Source: JAFAGX01 sp035501575 (lineage in GTDB: Bacteria > Acidobacteriota > Terriglobia > Terriglobales > Acidobacteriaceae). Taken from it: DNA of 7,801 nt. Each line of letters starts with the position of its first letter. Position 1 is the stretch's first letter. Location of the stretch: assembly GCA_035501575.1 (NCBI GenBank), contig DATJVZ010000141.1, positions 1-7,801 on the forward strand, read 5' to 3'. Shown here piece by piece: positions 1 to 5,886 of this stretch. Made by a program: the position numbers and the translations under genes. A model generated the notes under the pieces. That model worked only from the letters and a program-made list of their open reading frames with translations, searched no databases and was not told the origin of the DNA.

Positions 1-594
1 GTCAACATGATGGCACTCGAGGAATACAAGGAGACCAGCGAGCGCCATGCCTTCCTCGATAACCAGAGAAAAGACCTGATCGAGTCGATCGAGAATACCC
101 AGGCCACGATCCGGGAGATCGACACGTTCTCCCGCCAGAAATTTGAAGAGGCGTTTCATAAGATTAACGAGAATTTTCAAGGCACATTCAAGAAGCTCTT
201 CGGTGGAGGTCACGCCTTCATGCGTCTGACCGACGAGGAAAACAGCGCCGAGAGCGGCATTGACATTGTGGCCTCGCCACCGGGAAAGAAGTTGCAAAAT
301 GTGCTGCTGCTTTCCGGTGGGGAGAAAGCCCTCACCGCTCTAGCCCTGCTTGTCGGTATCTTCCGCTACCAGCCAAGCCCGTTCTGCATCCTCGATGAGG
401 TAGACGCGCCCCTCGATGAGGCCAATATCGGAAGATTTACCGAACTCGTAAAAGAGATGAGCTTCGAAACTCAGTTCGTGCTGATTACCCATAGCAAGAA
501 GACCATGGGCATCGCGCCGGTGCTCTACGGAGTGACGATGCAGGAGCCAGGCGTTTCAAAACTGGTGTCGGTGCGATTTGGAGCCTCGGCGTAA
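1..594 (+). CDS. smc: Chromosome segregation protein SMC, C-terminal part (5' end outside window)
   Basis: This is the C-terminal ATPase head half of an SMC protein, which dimerises through long coiled coils and compacts and segregates the chromosome, usually together with ScpA and ScpB. The reading frame is open from base 1, so the gene starts upstream. The first in-frame ATG at 7 lies inside the end of the coiled coil and is not a true start. The visible parts are, in order: a charged coiled-coil end (about 1-130), the head segment with the FGGG stretch near 200-210, the ABC signature LSGGEKALTALAL from 310, the Walker B ILDEVDAP with Asp at 394 and catalytic Glu at 397, the D-loop around 406-423, and the switch histidine in ITHSKKTM at 490. 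All ATPase motifs of this half are intact. Full SMC proteins are roughly 1,200 residues, so about one sixth is present. A 312-bp gap follows before the next gene. Identification is very secure from the motifs. Confidence 0.96.
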   Translation, partial: VNMMALEEYKETSERHAFLDNQRKDLIESIENTQATIREIDTFSRQKFEEAFHKINENFQGTFKKLFGGGHAFMRLTDEENSAESGIDIVASPPGKKLQNVLLLSGGEKALTALALLVGIFRYQPSPFCILDEVDAPLDEANIGRFTELVKEMSFETQFVLITHSKKTMGIAPVLYGVTMQEPGVSKLVSVRFGASA

Positions 595-906
595 CGTGCT
601 GCCCTAGATCGGGGCTCGACAAATCTCCATTTCGCCTCAGGTACGGCGACGGTCGGAAGGCCGACGTCCGTGCGGTGCCGTTCACGAAGCGGGTCGGAGC
701 ACGACAGGTTCGAAATTTCTCCTCGCTTTTCCTCGATCATCCTCAGGTTTTCCACAACACCATGGGGTAAAGACTCGACCTTTCCGCACGGTAGATCCAT
801 TTCGGCGAGCAGATGCAAGGAGTTCCCCTCGTGAACTACCTAGACCGTTGACAAAAATTTCTGGGGAATTAGAATACGCGACGTTTTCCAACTATAAAAT
901 TATCGC
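595..906. other. Intergenic region between smc and purC
   Basis: This 312-bp gap carries no convincing gene. Its right end holds the purC promoter (848-875). The only structure seen in the left part is a small perfect hairpin, GTCGG at 652-656 and CCGAC at 661-665 with an AAGG loop, without a T run. Open frames on the minus strand here run into the end of smc, lack a clear ribosome site and resemble nothing known to me. A 12-codon frame from ATG 813 to the TGA at 849-851 has an AAGGAG just inside it and an in-frame GTG at 831, but it ends on top of the promoter's -35 box and is probably chance. Confidence 0.6.
848..875 (+). promoter_or_regulatory. Probable sigma70-type promoter of purC
   Basis: A perfect -35 box TTGACA (848-853) is followed after 16 bp by TAGAAT (870-875), which matches five of six bases of the TATAAT -10 box. 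Transcription would start near 882, giving a leader of about 25 nt to the purC ATG at 907. A second A/T-rich box, TATAAAAT at 893-900, could be a -10 for a transcript starting almost at the ATG. It has no good -35 partner at the right distance. Read from sequence only. Confidence 0.65.
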
Positions 907-1818
907 ATGAGCTCTCAACTGCTAGCCCCCGTCCTGCTTCGTACCAACTTTCCCAAACTCGAGCTACACGTCAGCGGCAAGGTCCGCGACGTCTACGAAT
1001 TGGATGGCCAGCACCTTCTGTTTGTCGCCACCGATCGCATCTCGGCATTCGACTATGTCTTGGCCACAGGCATTCCCCACAAAGGTCAGGTGCTCACGCA
1101 GATTTCTCTGTTTTGGTTCGACTTTCTGCGGAACATCGTGCCCAACCACCTGGTCACGGCCGATGTGGATCGCTATCCCGAATCGGTGCGAAAGTATGCC
1201 GATCAACTGCGCGGACGTTCGATGATGGTGTTGCGCGCCGACATGATTCCCGTGGAATGCGTGGTACGAGGCTATCTTTCAGGATCGGCCTGGAAAGAGT
1301 ACCGAGCCGACGGCTCGGTTTGCGGCATTGGTTTGCCGGCGGGGCTGAAGGAATCCGATCGCCTGCCGGAACCTATTTTTACCCCGGCCATTAAAGCGAC
1401 CACGGGCCACGACGAGAACATCTCCTTTGGAAAGATGGTTGAGATTGCTGGGCAAGACGTCAGCGTCGAGTTGCGGACCCTTTCCCTGAAAATTTACACC
1501 GCGGCCGCAGATTATGCTCGGGAGAAGGGCATCCTTATCGCCGATACCAAATTCGAGTTCGGCAGGACGCCCCAAGGAATTACTTTGGCGGATGAAGTCT
1601 TGACCCCAGACTCCTCCCGCTTCTGGCCAGCGGATCAGTATCAGCCAGGCCAGGCACAGAATTCGTACGACAAGCAATACGTTCGAGACTACTTGGAAGA
1701 AATTCGCTGGACCAAGCAGCCGCCCGCGCCAGCCCTCCCCCCCGAGGTGGTGCGCAAGACGAGTGAAAAATACCTCGAGGCATTTCGCCAGCTCACGGGA
1801 CGCGAGCTGGATGTTTAA
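907..1818 (+). CDS. purC: Phosphoribosylaminoimidazole-succinocarboxamide synthase (SAICAR synthetase)
   Basis: The enzyme joins CAIR and L-aspartate with ATP to make SAICAR, a late step of de novo purine synthesis to IMP in the cytoplasm. The 303 residues match the longer, ADE1-like bacterial form (about 290-310 residues) rather than the ~240-residue E. coli type. Family motifs are clear: GKVRDVY at 24-30 (nucleotide-binding loop), ATDRISAFD at 41-49, IPHKGQVLTQIS at 56-67, the signature IPVECVVRGYLSGSAW at 114-129, FTPAIKATTGHDENISF at 158-174 and LIADTKFEFG at 210-219. The ATG at 907 is chosen because the conserved start of the domain follows it at the usual distance. There is no obvious Shine-Dalgarno sequence before it, only an A/T-rich stretch, so initiation may be weak or nearly leaderless. 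cvpA follows after 27 bp and is probably co-transcribed. No other purine gene is visible in the window. Confidence 0.97.
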   Translation: MSSQLLAPVLLRTNFPKLELHVSGKVRDVYELDGQHLLFVATDRISAFDYVLATGIPHKGQVLTQISLFWFDFLRNIVPNHLVTADVDRYPESVRKYADQLRGRSMMVLRADMIPVECVVRGYLSGSAWKEYRADGSVCGIGLPAGLKESDRLPEPIFTPAIKATTGHDENISFGKMVEIAGQDVSVELRTLSLKIYTAAADYAREKGILIADTKFEFGRTPQGITLADEVLTPDSSRFWPADQYQPGQAQNSYDKQYVRDYLEEIRWTKQPPAPALPPEVVRKTSEKYLEAFRQLTGRELDV

Positions 1819-1845
1819 CCAGCAGTTGATCAGCTGGAGAAGGCG

Positions 1846-2367
1846 GTGAACGCCGCCGACTGGGTCATTGTGGCCGTAATTTTCCTGTCAGTCATCGAAG
1901 CGGCGAGCGCGGGATTCTTTCAGGGAGGGTTCGCCATTGCCGGTGTGGTACTGGGATATTTGCTGGCCGCATGGAACTACCCAAGTCTGGCAAATCGCTT
2001 TCGGGACTACGGTTCGGCGTGGCTGGTCGAGATTGCGGCGTTCCTGGTGATCTTGGTCGCAGTTATGTTGCTGGCAGGCGTCGCCGGGCGAATTTCCCGC
2101 TGGATCATGCGGGAAGCGGGGCTGACTTTTGTGGATCGCTTGCTGGGCGGCGCACTGGGTTTGTTGCGAGGTTGTTTGGCGGTCGCGCTCGTTCTCGTCA
2201 GTATGGCCACGTTCACGCCCACCTCGAAGTGGCTGCAGGGTTCAGAATTCGCACCTTACTTTCTGGTGGTAGGACGGGCGGCGATCTGGGTCGCACCCGC
2301 AGAGTTGAGAGCCCGTTTTTATCAAGGTCTTGACCTGTTGCACCGGGAGGGGCACCCGGCGCGCTGA
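1846..2367 (+). CDS. cvpA: CvpA family membrane protein
   Basis: A 173-residue inner-membrane protein of the CvpA (colicin V production) family, whose exact role is unsettled; in some Gram-negative bacteria it affects envelope stress tolerance. Four hydrophobic segments are seen at about 4-20, 23-42, 58-80 and 101-123. The family hallmark DRLLGGALGLLRG lies at 97-109, before and into the fourth helix, and a short soluble tail follows. The start is GTG at 1846: GGAGAAGG at 1836-1843 is a good ribosome site directly upstream, and the N-terminus then begins with the first membrane helix as in relatives. It follows purC by 27 bp and is probably on the same transcript. In enterobacteria cvpA lies upstream of purF, so a link to purine genes is known, and here the neighbour is purC. 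Length is typical for the family. Confidence 0.88.
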   Translation: MNAADWVIVAVIFLSVIEAASAGFFQGGFAIAGVVLGYLLAAWNYPSLANRFRDYGSAWLVEIAAFLVILVAVMLLAGVAGRISRWIMREAGLTFVDRLLGGALGLLRGCLAVALVLVSMATFTPTSKWLQGSEFAPYFLVVGRAAIWVAPAELRARFYQGLDLLHREGHPAR

Positions 2368-2406
2368 TCGGCCCGGCGGAAAGCTTGATCTTCGATCGGG
2401 AACCAG

Positions 2407-2423
2407 GGAGAGCGGGGCTCTTC
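2407..2423 (+). other. Small hairpin just upstream of the Fis-like gene
   Basis: GGAGAGC (2407-2413) can pair with GCTCTTC (2417-2423) around a GGG loop, giving seven pairs including one G-U. It lies in the 80-bp gap between cvpA and the next gene, 15 bases before that gene's ribosome site. Only scattered T bases follow it, so it is at best a weak terminator or a processing or attenuation site. No experimental meaning can be claimed from sequence. Confidence 0.3.
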
Positions 2424-2447
2424 TAGGTTCTAAGAAAGAGAGAAACC

Positions 2448-2726
2448 GTGAAAGACCAACTCGAAGCACTCGTGATGCAGATGTATAAGAGCAACATTCT
2501 ATACTCCGAGGCGGTGCGCGAGTTCAAGAAGCGGTTCATCGTGACCGTACTCCAGGAAAATCAAGGCAATCAGTGCCGCGCCGCTCGCCAGCTGGCGATG
2601 CATCGCAACACTCTGAGTCGAACCATTTCGGATCTGAAGATCGACGTAGGACAATTGCGGGCGGGTGCCAAGCGGCCTCCCCGCAGCGCCCGTCCCATGG
2701 CCTACGAAAAGAAGGCCCTGCGGTGA
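2448..2726 (+). CDS. Small Fis-type helix-turn-helix DNA-binding protein
   Basis: A 92-residue protein whose middle resembles the C-terminal DNA-binding domain of Fis and of NtrC-type regulators (HTH_8 family). Residues 18-67 show the pattern LYSEAVREFKKRF, then NQGNQCRAARQLAMHRNTLSRTI, where about 42-50 and 52-63 are the two helices of the helix-turn-helix. There is no receiver or AAA+ domain, so it is a stand-alone DNA-binding protein close in size to E. coli Fis (98 residues). The tail after residue 70 is rich in Lys, Arg and Pro and is probably flexible and DNA-contacting. The start is GTG at 2448, preceded by GAGAG at 2438-2442 with 5-nt spacing. The next in-frame ATG (2475) would remove part of the N-terminal helix. 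It lies 80 bp after cvpA and may be read from the purC-cvpA transcript or on its own. Targets are unknown, and calling it the orthologue of fis would be an overreach. Confidence 0.82.
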   Translation: MKDQLEALVMQMYKSNILYSEAVREFKKRFIVTVLQENQGNQCRAARQLAMHRNTLSRTISDLKIDVGQLRAGAKRPPRSARPMAYEKKALR

Positions 2727-2766
2727 CGCTCCGCACCTGCCAGCTTTAGCATTGCGAATCAAGGAA

Positions 2767-2788
2767 GGCAGCGAAGGAAAGTGCTGCC
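2767..2788. terminator. Possible weak terminator hairpin between convergent genes
   Basis: GGCAGC at 2767-2772 and GCTGCC at 2783-2788 form a perfect six-base inverted repeat around a 10-nt loop, in the 87-bp gap between the ends of the Fis-like gene and the leftward TPR gene. The position suits a shared terminator, but neither strand has a T run after the stem, so the call is tentative. Confidence 0.3.
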
Positions 2789-2813
2789 CCGATCGAAGGC
2801 CGCCGAGCTTCCC

Positions 2814-4127
2814 TTATTGGCTCGGACGCTTGTGTACGGGCGGTTTCTTCGCCGTGAGCAGCGCCCCCTTATCCATACTCATTACGAAGGGATTGGGGGT
2901 GTAGGAAACCGGCGTACCCTCAAACTGCAGACTGGATCCCACCTTGGGCATCAGCCGGTCCGGAATCGTCCCCGACATGGTTAGAACAATGTCGGCTCGC
3001 TTCTGGTCAATGTCGTCCTGGCTTTCCGCGATATGAATCTCGGTGGCGGTCGCGGCGATCACCTGCCCTTCCATCTGCAAAGGAGTTCCCTTGATCGCAC
3101 TCCAGACCTTCTCTTGATCCTCCGGTTTGCCGGCGGAAAGCACAAGCTCCCAATCGGCGAAGCTCAACTGTTTGAGTTCAGCGGGAGTCTTGTTCTTCAC
3201 CAAATCGGCAGCCTGCTCGGCGGGGGTGGGAGGAGTATATTGGCCAATCTTGAAGCCGACTGGGGGAAGAGGGTTAGCTTTGGCGGTGGCCAACAGATCC
3301 GTCCAACCCTGATCGGAACCGTGAAATTTTACGTACTGGTTCTTACCATAGGCTTCGATTTGGGCTTGGCCGGGAGAGCCCGCCGCCAGGTTGCCGGCGC
3401 GAGCAATAAAGAACAAACCTTCGACCTTATTGGGTGGAGTCCCGGTGAGATCGGCCAAGGCCAGGGGATAGACATTGCGCAGCTCATTTGGGTCGCCCTC
3501 GACCGCCGCTTTGAGATTGGCCTGGGCTTTCGGGTAATCCTTCGCCTGCAGCGCGGCAATTCCGGCGGCCCCGTTGAAGATCACGCTGGCTTGAGTCTTG
3601 AGTTTGTCGAAATCTGCGTCGGACATTCCCTCGGGTTTGGTTGCCGTCTTCAAAGCGTCCAGACCCTGGTTCGCATATTGGGCGGCAGTGGCTAGGTTCT
3701 GCTGGGGGCTTTGACCCGCCTCCGCCGCTTGTCGACTGGTAAAAACCAACAGCGCCAAGGCGCGCAGGTTATTGGGATTGACCTGCAGAACGCGCTTAGC
3801 GGTGTCCAGCATTTTGGCCTGATTGCCGGCTTGCTGGTAGGCACTCATCAGCACCTCGAGAGCATCTTCTTTCATTACGCTGTTGGGATACTGGGTGAGA
3901 AAAGCTTCGAGGCCGCTGATCTTGCCATTGGGGTCTGCCTGCTGAATGGCGCCCACGTAGGCGTTGTATTCGGCTGGATCCTTGATTTCCTTTTTCTGTG
4001 CCGGTTGGGCTTGTGATGGCGCCGCTTGCGCCCCAGCCGTGGGTGGAGTCTGCGGTTGCGTTGCACTCTGCTGAGCCCAGGCTGACGCAGCAAACGTGAT
4101 CACAATCGCCACTAGACTGGTCTTCAT
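2814..4127 (-). CDS. Exported TPR-repeat protein with a beta-rich C-terminal domain
   Basis: A 437-residue protein of unknown role. It begins with a Sec signal peptide (Lys at 2, hydrophobic 4-15, likely cut after AWA at 16-18), so it should work in the periplasm or outside; no lipobox cysteine follows. A Gln/Pro/Ala-rich linker covers about 19-46. Helical TPR-like repeats follow, clearest at about 88-120 (AYQQAGNQ, then VNPNN) and 184-215 (AALQAKDYPKAQANLKAAVE), with a less regular copy around 50-83. The segment from about 350 to 423 alternates short beta-like strands (MEGQVIAAT, ADIVLTMSG, VGSSLQFEG, FVMSMDKG) and could be an OB-like fold, which I infer only from the pattern. The ATG at 4127 has a strong ribosome site, AAGGAG (4137-4142 on the plus strand), at 9-nt spacing. 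A good promoter lies upstream at 4272-4300, leaving a leader of about 137 nt. It is divergent from the dehydrogenase gene. TPR parts suggest a scaffold for protein assembly, partner unknown. Confidence 0.85.
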   Translation of the reverse strand: MKTSLVAIVITFAASAWAQQSATQPQTPPTAGAQAAPSQAQPAQKKEIKDPAEYNAYVGAIQQADPNGKISGLEAFLTQYPNSVMKEDALEVLMSAYQQAGNQAKMLDTAKRVLQVNPNNLRALALLVFTSRQAAEAGQSPQQNLATAAQYANQGLDALKTATKPEGMSDADFDKLKTQASVIFNGAAGIAALQAKDYPKAQANLKAAVEGDPNELRNVYPLALADLTGTPPNKVEGLFFIARAGNLAAGSPGQAQIEAYGKNQYVKFHGSDQGWTDLLATAKANPLPPVGFKIGQYTPPTPAEQAADLVKNKTPAELKQLSFADWELVLSAGKPEDQEKVWSAIKGTPLQMEGQVIAATATEIHIAESQDDIDQKRADIVLTMSGTIPDRLMPKVGSSLQFEGTPVSYTPNPFVMSMDKGALLTAKKPPVHKRPSQ

Positions 4128-4271
4128 TTCAAATTGCTCCTTAAGCGCTCAGGAAATGGCTTCCGCTATCACTGCTCAAGCAAAATCGCTTCTTCATCGG
4201 ACTCTCGAGGACATGCTGCGCGAGTTCACGCCACGTTTCCTTGCCCTCTAACACCTACGTCCGGTTAGCGG

Positions 4272-4300
4272 ATTATAAGTATGTACCTTGACGAAGGCAA
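4272..4300 (-). promoter_or_regulatory. Probable promoter of the TPR-protein gene
   Basis: On the minus strand TTGCCT (plus positions 4295-4300) and a perfect TATAAT (4272-4277) are separated by 17 bp. Transcription would start near 4265 and run leftward, giving a leader of about 137 nt before the ATG at 4127. I see no known riboswitch in that leader. Confidence 0.6.
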
Positions 4301-4309
4301 GTTCGCAAT

Positions 4310-4337
4310 TTGACAGGTCCATCTTGTACTCTAAGAT
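4310..4337 (+). promoter_or_regulatory. Probable promoter of the short-chain dehydrogenase gene
   Basis: TTGACA (4310-4315) is followed after 16 bp by TAAGAT (4332-4337), four of six bases of the -10 consensus. Transcription would start near 4344, about 50 nt before the ATG at 4394. The -35 box lies only 9 bp from the -35 box of the opposite promoter. Confidence 0.55.
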
Positions 4338-4379
4338 GCGGGAAAGAGCATTCCCGTGCGACTAGCACGACGGAATGGC

Positions 4380-4387
4380 GGAGAAGG
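4380..4387 (+). promoter_or_regulatory. Ribosome binding site that fixes the dehydrogenase start
   Basis: GGAGAAGG ends 6 nt before the ATG at 4394 and is identical to the ribosome site of cvpA. It favours this ATG over the in-frame TTG at 4310, which overlaps the promoter's -35 box and would add 28 residues that do not belong to the family. Confidence 0.7.
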
Positions 4388-4393
4388 CAGCCG

Positions 4394-5122
4394 ATGACCG
4401 ACAGATGGGACGCGCCACTCGACGGTCAAGTGGCGATCATAACCGGCGCCGGACGGGGTATCGGCGCGGCCATCGCGAGGCGTCTGGGAGTGATGGGAGC
4501 GATCGCGGTACTCTGCGGACGCACGCGAGCGAGTTTGGACGCGACCGCCGAGACCGTGCGCAAGGAGGGTGGCCGAGCCGAAGTCATCGAATGTGATGTA
4601 ACCGATCTCAAATCGGTGGAGTCCATGGCGGCGCAAGTGAACGCCGCCTTTGGTCGGATCGACATCCTGGTCAACAACGCAGGAATGGGAACCTTTGAAG
4701 GGCCTTTGCACCAGCTTCCGCCGGAGTCCTGGGACCGGACGCTGAACACCAATCTGCGTGGAGTTTATTACTGCATCCGGGCCTGTGTGCCGACGTTGAT
4801 TCGTCGCCGCGCGGGACACATCATCAATATTTCTTCTCTGGCTGGCAAGAATGCGTTGCCGAACGGCGCGGCCTATGCCGCTTCCAAGTGGGGATTGAAC
4901 GGGCTCACCTACTCCGTAGCCGAGGAGTTGCGTGGTTACAACATTCGGGCCGCGGTGATTTGTCCGGGATCGGTGGCCACCACCTTCGGCCCGCATACCG
5001 GCAAAGACCCGAGGAGAATGCTCCAACCCGAAGACGTGGCCCACCTCGTGGCCATGCTGGTTACCCAGTCGCCGCAGTCCTTCGCCAGCGAAGTGCTACT
5101 GCGCCCGAGCCTCAAACCTTAG
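4394..5122 (+). CDS. Short-chain dehydrogenase/reductase (SDR family, FabG-like)
   Basis: A cytoplasmic NAD(P)-dependent oxidoreductase of the classical SDR family, 242 residues from the chosen start, as usual for the family (about 240-255). The Rossmann fold is complete: the cofactor loop TGAGRGIG at 17-24, Asp68 after the fourth strand, NNAG at 94-97, and the catalytic set Asn120, Ser148, Tyr161 and Lys165 (YAASK at 161-165), followed by PG at 191-192. Arg43 right after the second strand suggests a preference for NADPH. The substrate cannot be told from sequence; it could be a 3-ketoacyl or other carbonyl compound. An orthologue of fabG itself is less likely because no fatty-acid synthesis genes lie nearby. 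The gene has its own promoter (4310-4337) and ribosome site, is divergent from the TPR-protein gene, and ends 26 bp from the convergent zinc-ribbon gene, so it is probably a single-gene unit. Confidence 0.92.
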   Translation: MTDRWDAPLDGQVAIITGAGRGIGAAIARRLGVMGAIAVLCGRTRASLDATAETVRKEGGRAEVIECDVTDLKSVESMAAQVNAAFGRIDILVNNAGMGTFEGPLHQLPPESWDRTLNTNLRGVYYCIRACVPTLIRRRAGHIINISSLAGKNALPNGAAYAASKWGLNGLTYSVAEELRGYNIRAAVICPGSVATTFGPHTGKDPRRMLQPEDVAHLVAMLVTQSPQSFASEVLLRPSLKP

Positions 5123-5129
5123 CCCGGTC

Positions 5130-5144
5130 CAGCCAGCTAGGCTG
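5130..5144. terminator. Possible terminator hairpin between convergent genes
   Basis: CAGCC (5130-5134) and GGCTG (5140-5144) form a perfect five-base stem with an AGCTA loop, filling most of the 26-bp gap between the dehydrogenase stop and the stop of the leftward zinc-ribbon gene. A loose T-rich stretch (5149-5157) follows on the plus strand. A short, weak candidate for a shared terminator. Confidence 0.3.
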
Positions 5145-5148
5145 CCCC

Positions 5149-5580
5149 TCATTTCTTGAAAAGATTCTCGAAGGCTTGCCGTGCGTCTGTGGGCCGCGCG
5201 GCGCTCGGTGTCGAGGTCTCTTTTTCCACCCCGACCCGCAGGGAGTAAAACGTGCACTGGTTGCGCTCGTCCTTGCGCGCGATGCGCTCCCGGATCGGCT
5301 GGGTGCATTCGAAGCGGCTGGAAGTGTCAAAGTACGTGCATTGACGGCAGGAATGGAGTTCGAAGCCACATTTTGGACACTTGGCGGTAGGCTCAATTCC
5401 GACCGGGAGCAGGGTTCCGCATTGGGCGCAGCGAGACACCATGCGCGTGCCCGGCATTTGCAAGGGTCGCGGTCCAAACGTGTCTTTCTTGACCGGTTTT
5501 CCTGACTTGTCCGATGGCTGCTTTTGCCGTTCGTCGCCCCGGTCCTGATATCCGCGTTGGCGGTATTTTCGATCTGACAC
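5149..5580 (-). CDS. Cysteine-rich zinc-ribbon protein of unknown function
   Basis: A small basic protein, 143 residues from the chosen GTG at 5580, or 151 from the ATG at 5604. I do not recognise a named family. After a charged, probably disordered N-terminus (about 1-40) come eight cysteines at 51, 54, 68, 71, 78, 81, 92 and 109. CAQCG and CPKCG form a classic four-cysteine zinc ribbon. The next four (CRQC, then FEC, then QC within RKDERNQCTFY) could bind a second zinc. The C-terminus ends in a short helix-like segment, ARQAFENLFKK. There is no signal peptide or membrane segment, so it should be cytoplasmic, perhaps binding nucleic acid or another protein; this is inference. The GTG start is preferred because AGGAGG lies 5 nt before it. 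The ATG start has only a purine-rich GAGAGAGA before it. It is convergent with the dehydrogenase gene and divergent from the propeller gene. Confidence 0.78.
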   Translation of the reverse strand: MSDRKYRQRGYQDRGDERQKQPSDKSGKPVKKDTFGPRPLQMPGTRMVSRCAQCGTLLPVGIEPTAKCPKCGFELHSCRQCTYFDTSSRFECTQPIRERIARKDERNQCTFYSLRVGVEKETSTPSAARPTDARQAFENLFKK

Positions 5581-5585
5581 GACAA

Positions 5586-5591
5586 CCTCCT
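5586..5591 (-). promoter_or_regulatory. Strong ribosome binding site inside the longest frame of the zinc-ribbon gene
   Basis: On the minus strand a perfect AGGAGG lies 5 nt before GTG at 5580, the ninth codon if one starts from the ATG at 5604. This supports the shorter protein, whose N-terminus would read MSDRKYRQRGY. Both starts could be used. Confidence 0.6.
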
Positions 5592-5790
5592 GCTGGGCTG
5601 ACATTGTCTCTCTCGGAAGCGCTCCCTACAAGTCCCAACTCCGCAAGAAACAGTGAGCGAGGCGTCTCCGAGGCAACAGCTTCGAGTTGGAGGCCCAGTG
5701 CAGTCTCTGCGAGCGGGTTTGCTGGCATAGAATGGGCAGTTTGTGCTGAGCGAACCTAGACGCTCGGTGTAGGATTCTAAATCAAAATGA

Positions 5791-5805
5791 GAGCGCAGCC
5801 CGCTC
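5791..5805 (+). other. Leader hairpin 1 upstream of the propeller gene
   Basis: GAGCG (5791-5795) pairs perfectly with CGCTC (5801-5805) around a CAGCC loop, in the 282-306 bp divergent gap before the propeller gene. I found no convincing -35/-10 pair in that gap on either strand, so whether the hairpin is transcribed is not shown. Confidence 0.25.
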
Positions 5806-5829
5806 GATGCAAATGACTCCCATGGGGGA

Positions 5830-5846
5830 GGCCCGATTTTCGGGTC
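5830..5846 (+). other. Leader hairpin 2 upstream of the propeller gene
   Basis: GGCCCGA (5830-5836) pairs with TCGGGTC (5840-5846) around a TTT loop, seven pairs including one G-U, about 25 nt before the ribosome site GAGGTGA. It could stabilise the message or affect translation. There is no following T run, so it is not a standard terminator. Confidence 0.3.
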
Positions 5847-5886
5847 AGAGCCAGAATCTTGCCAAACCAGAAGAGGTGAGAATCCG

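Noticed and set aside
652..665. Hairpin after smc as a terminator
   Set aside because: The five-base stem lies 58 bp past the stop and has no T run, so it is too weak to call.
813..851. A 12-codon frame before purC as a possible leader peptide
   Set aside because: It ends on the -35 box of the purC promoter, so the main purC transcript would not include it. Nothing else supports it.
525..891. Leftward open frames across the smc-purC gap as possible genes
   Set aside because: They overlap the end of smc or each other, have no clear ribosome site and resemble no known protein; the region is better explained as a promoter-bearing gap.
3033..3695. A long plus-strand open frame (220 codons) opposite the TPR-protein gene
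   Set aside because: It is a shadow of the high-GC leftward gene, which has a signal peptide, repeats, a ribosome site and a promoter. The shadow shows no recognisable domain.
4310..4393. An N-terminal extension of the dehydrogenase from TTG 4310
   Set aside because: The added residues do not fit the SDR family, the TTG overlaps a -35 box, and the ATG at 4394 has its own GGAGAAGG site.
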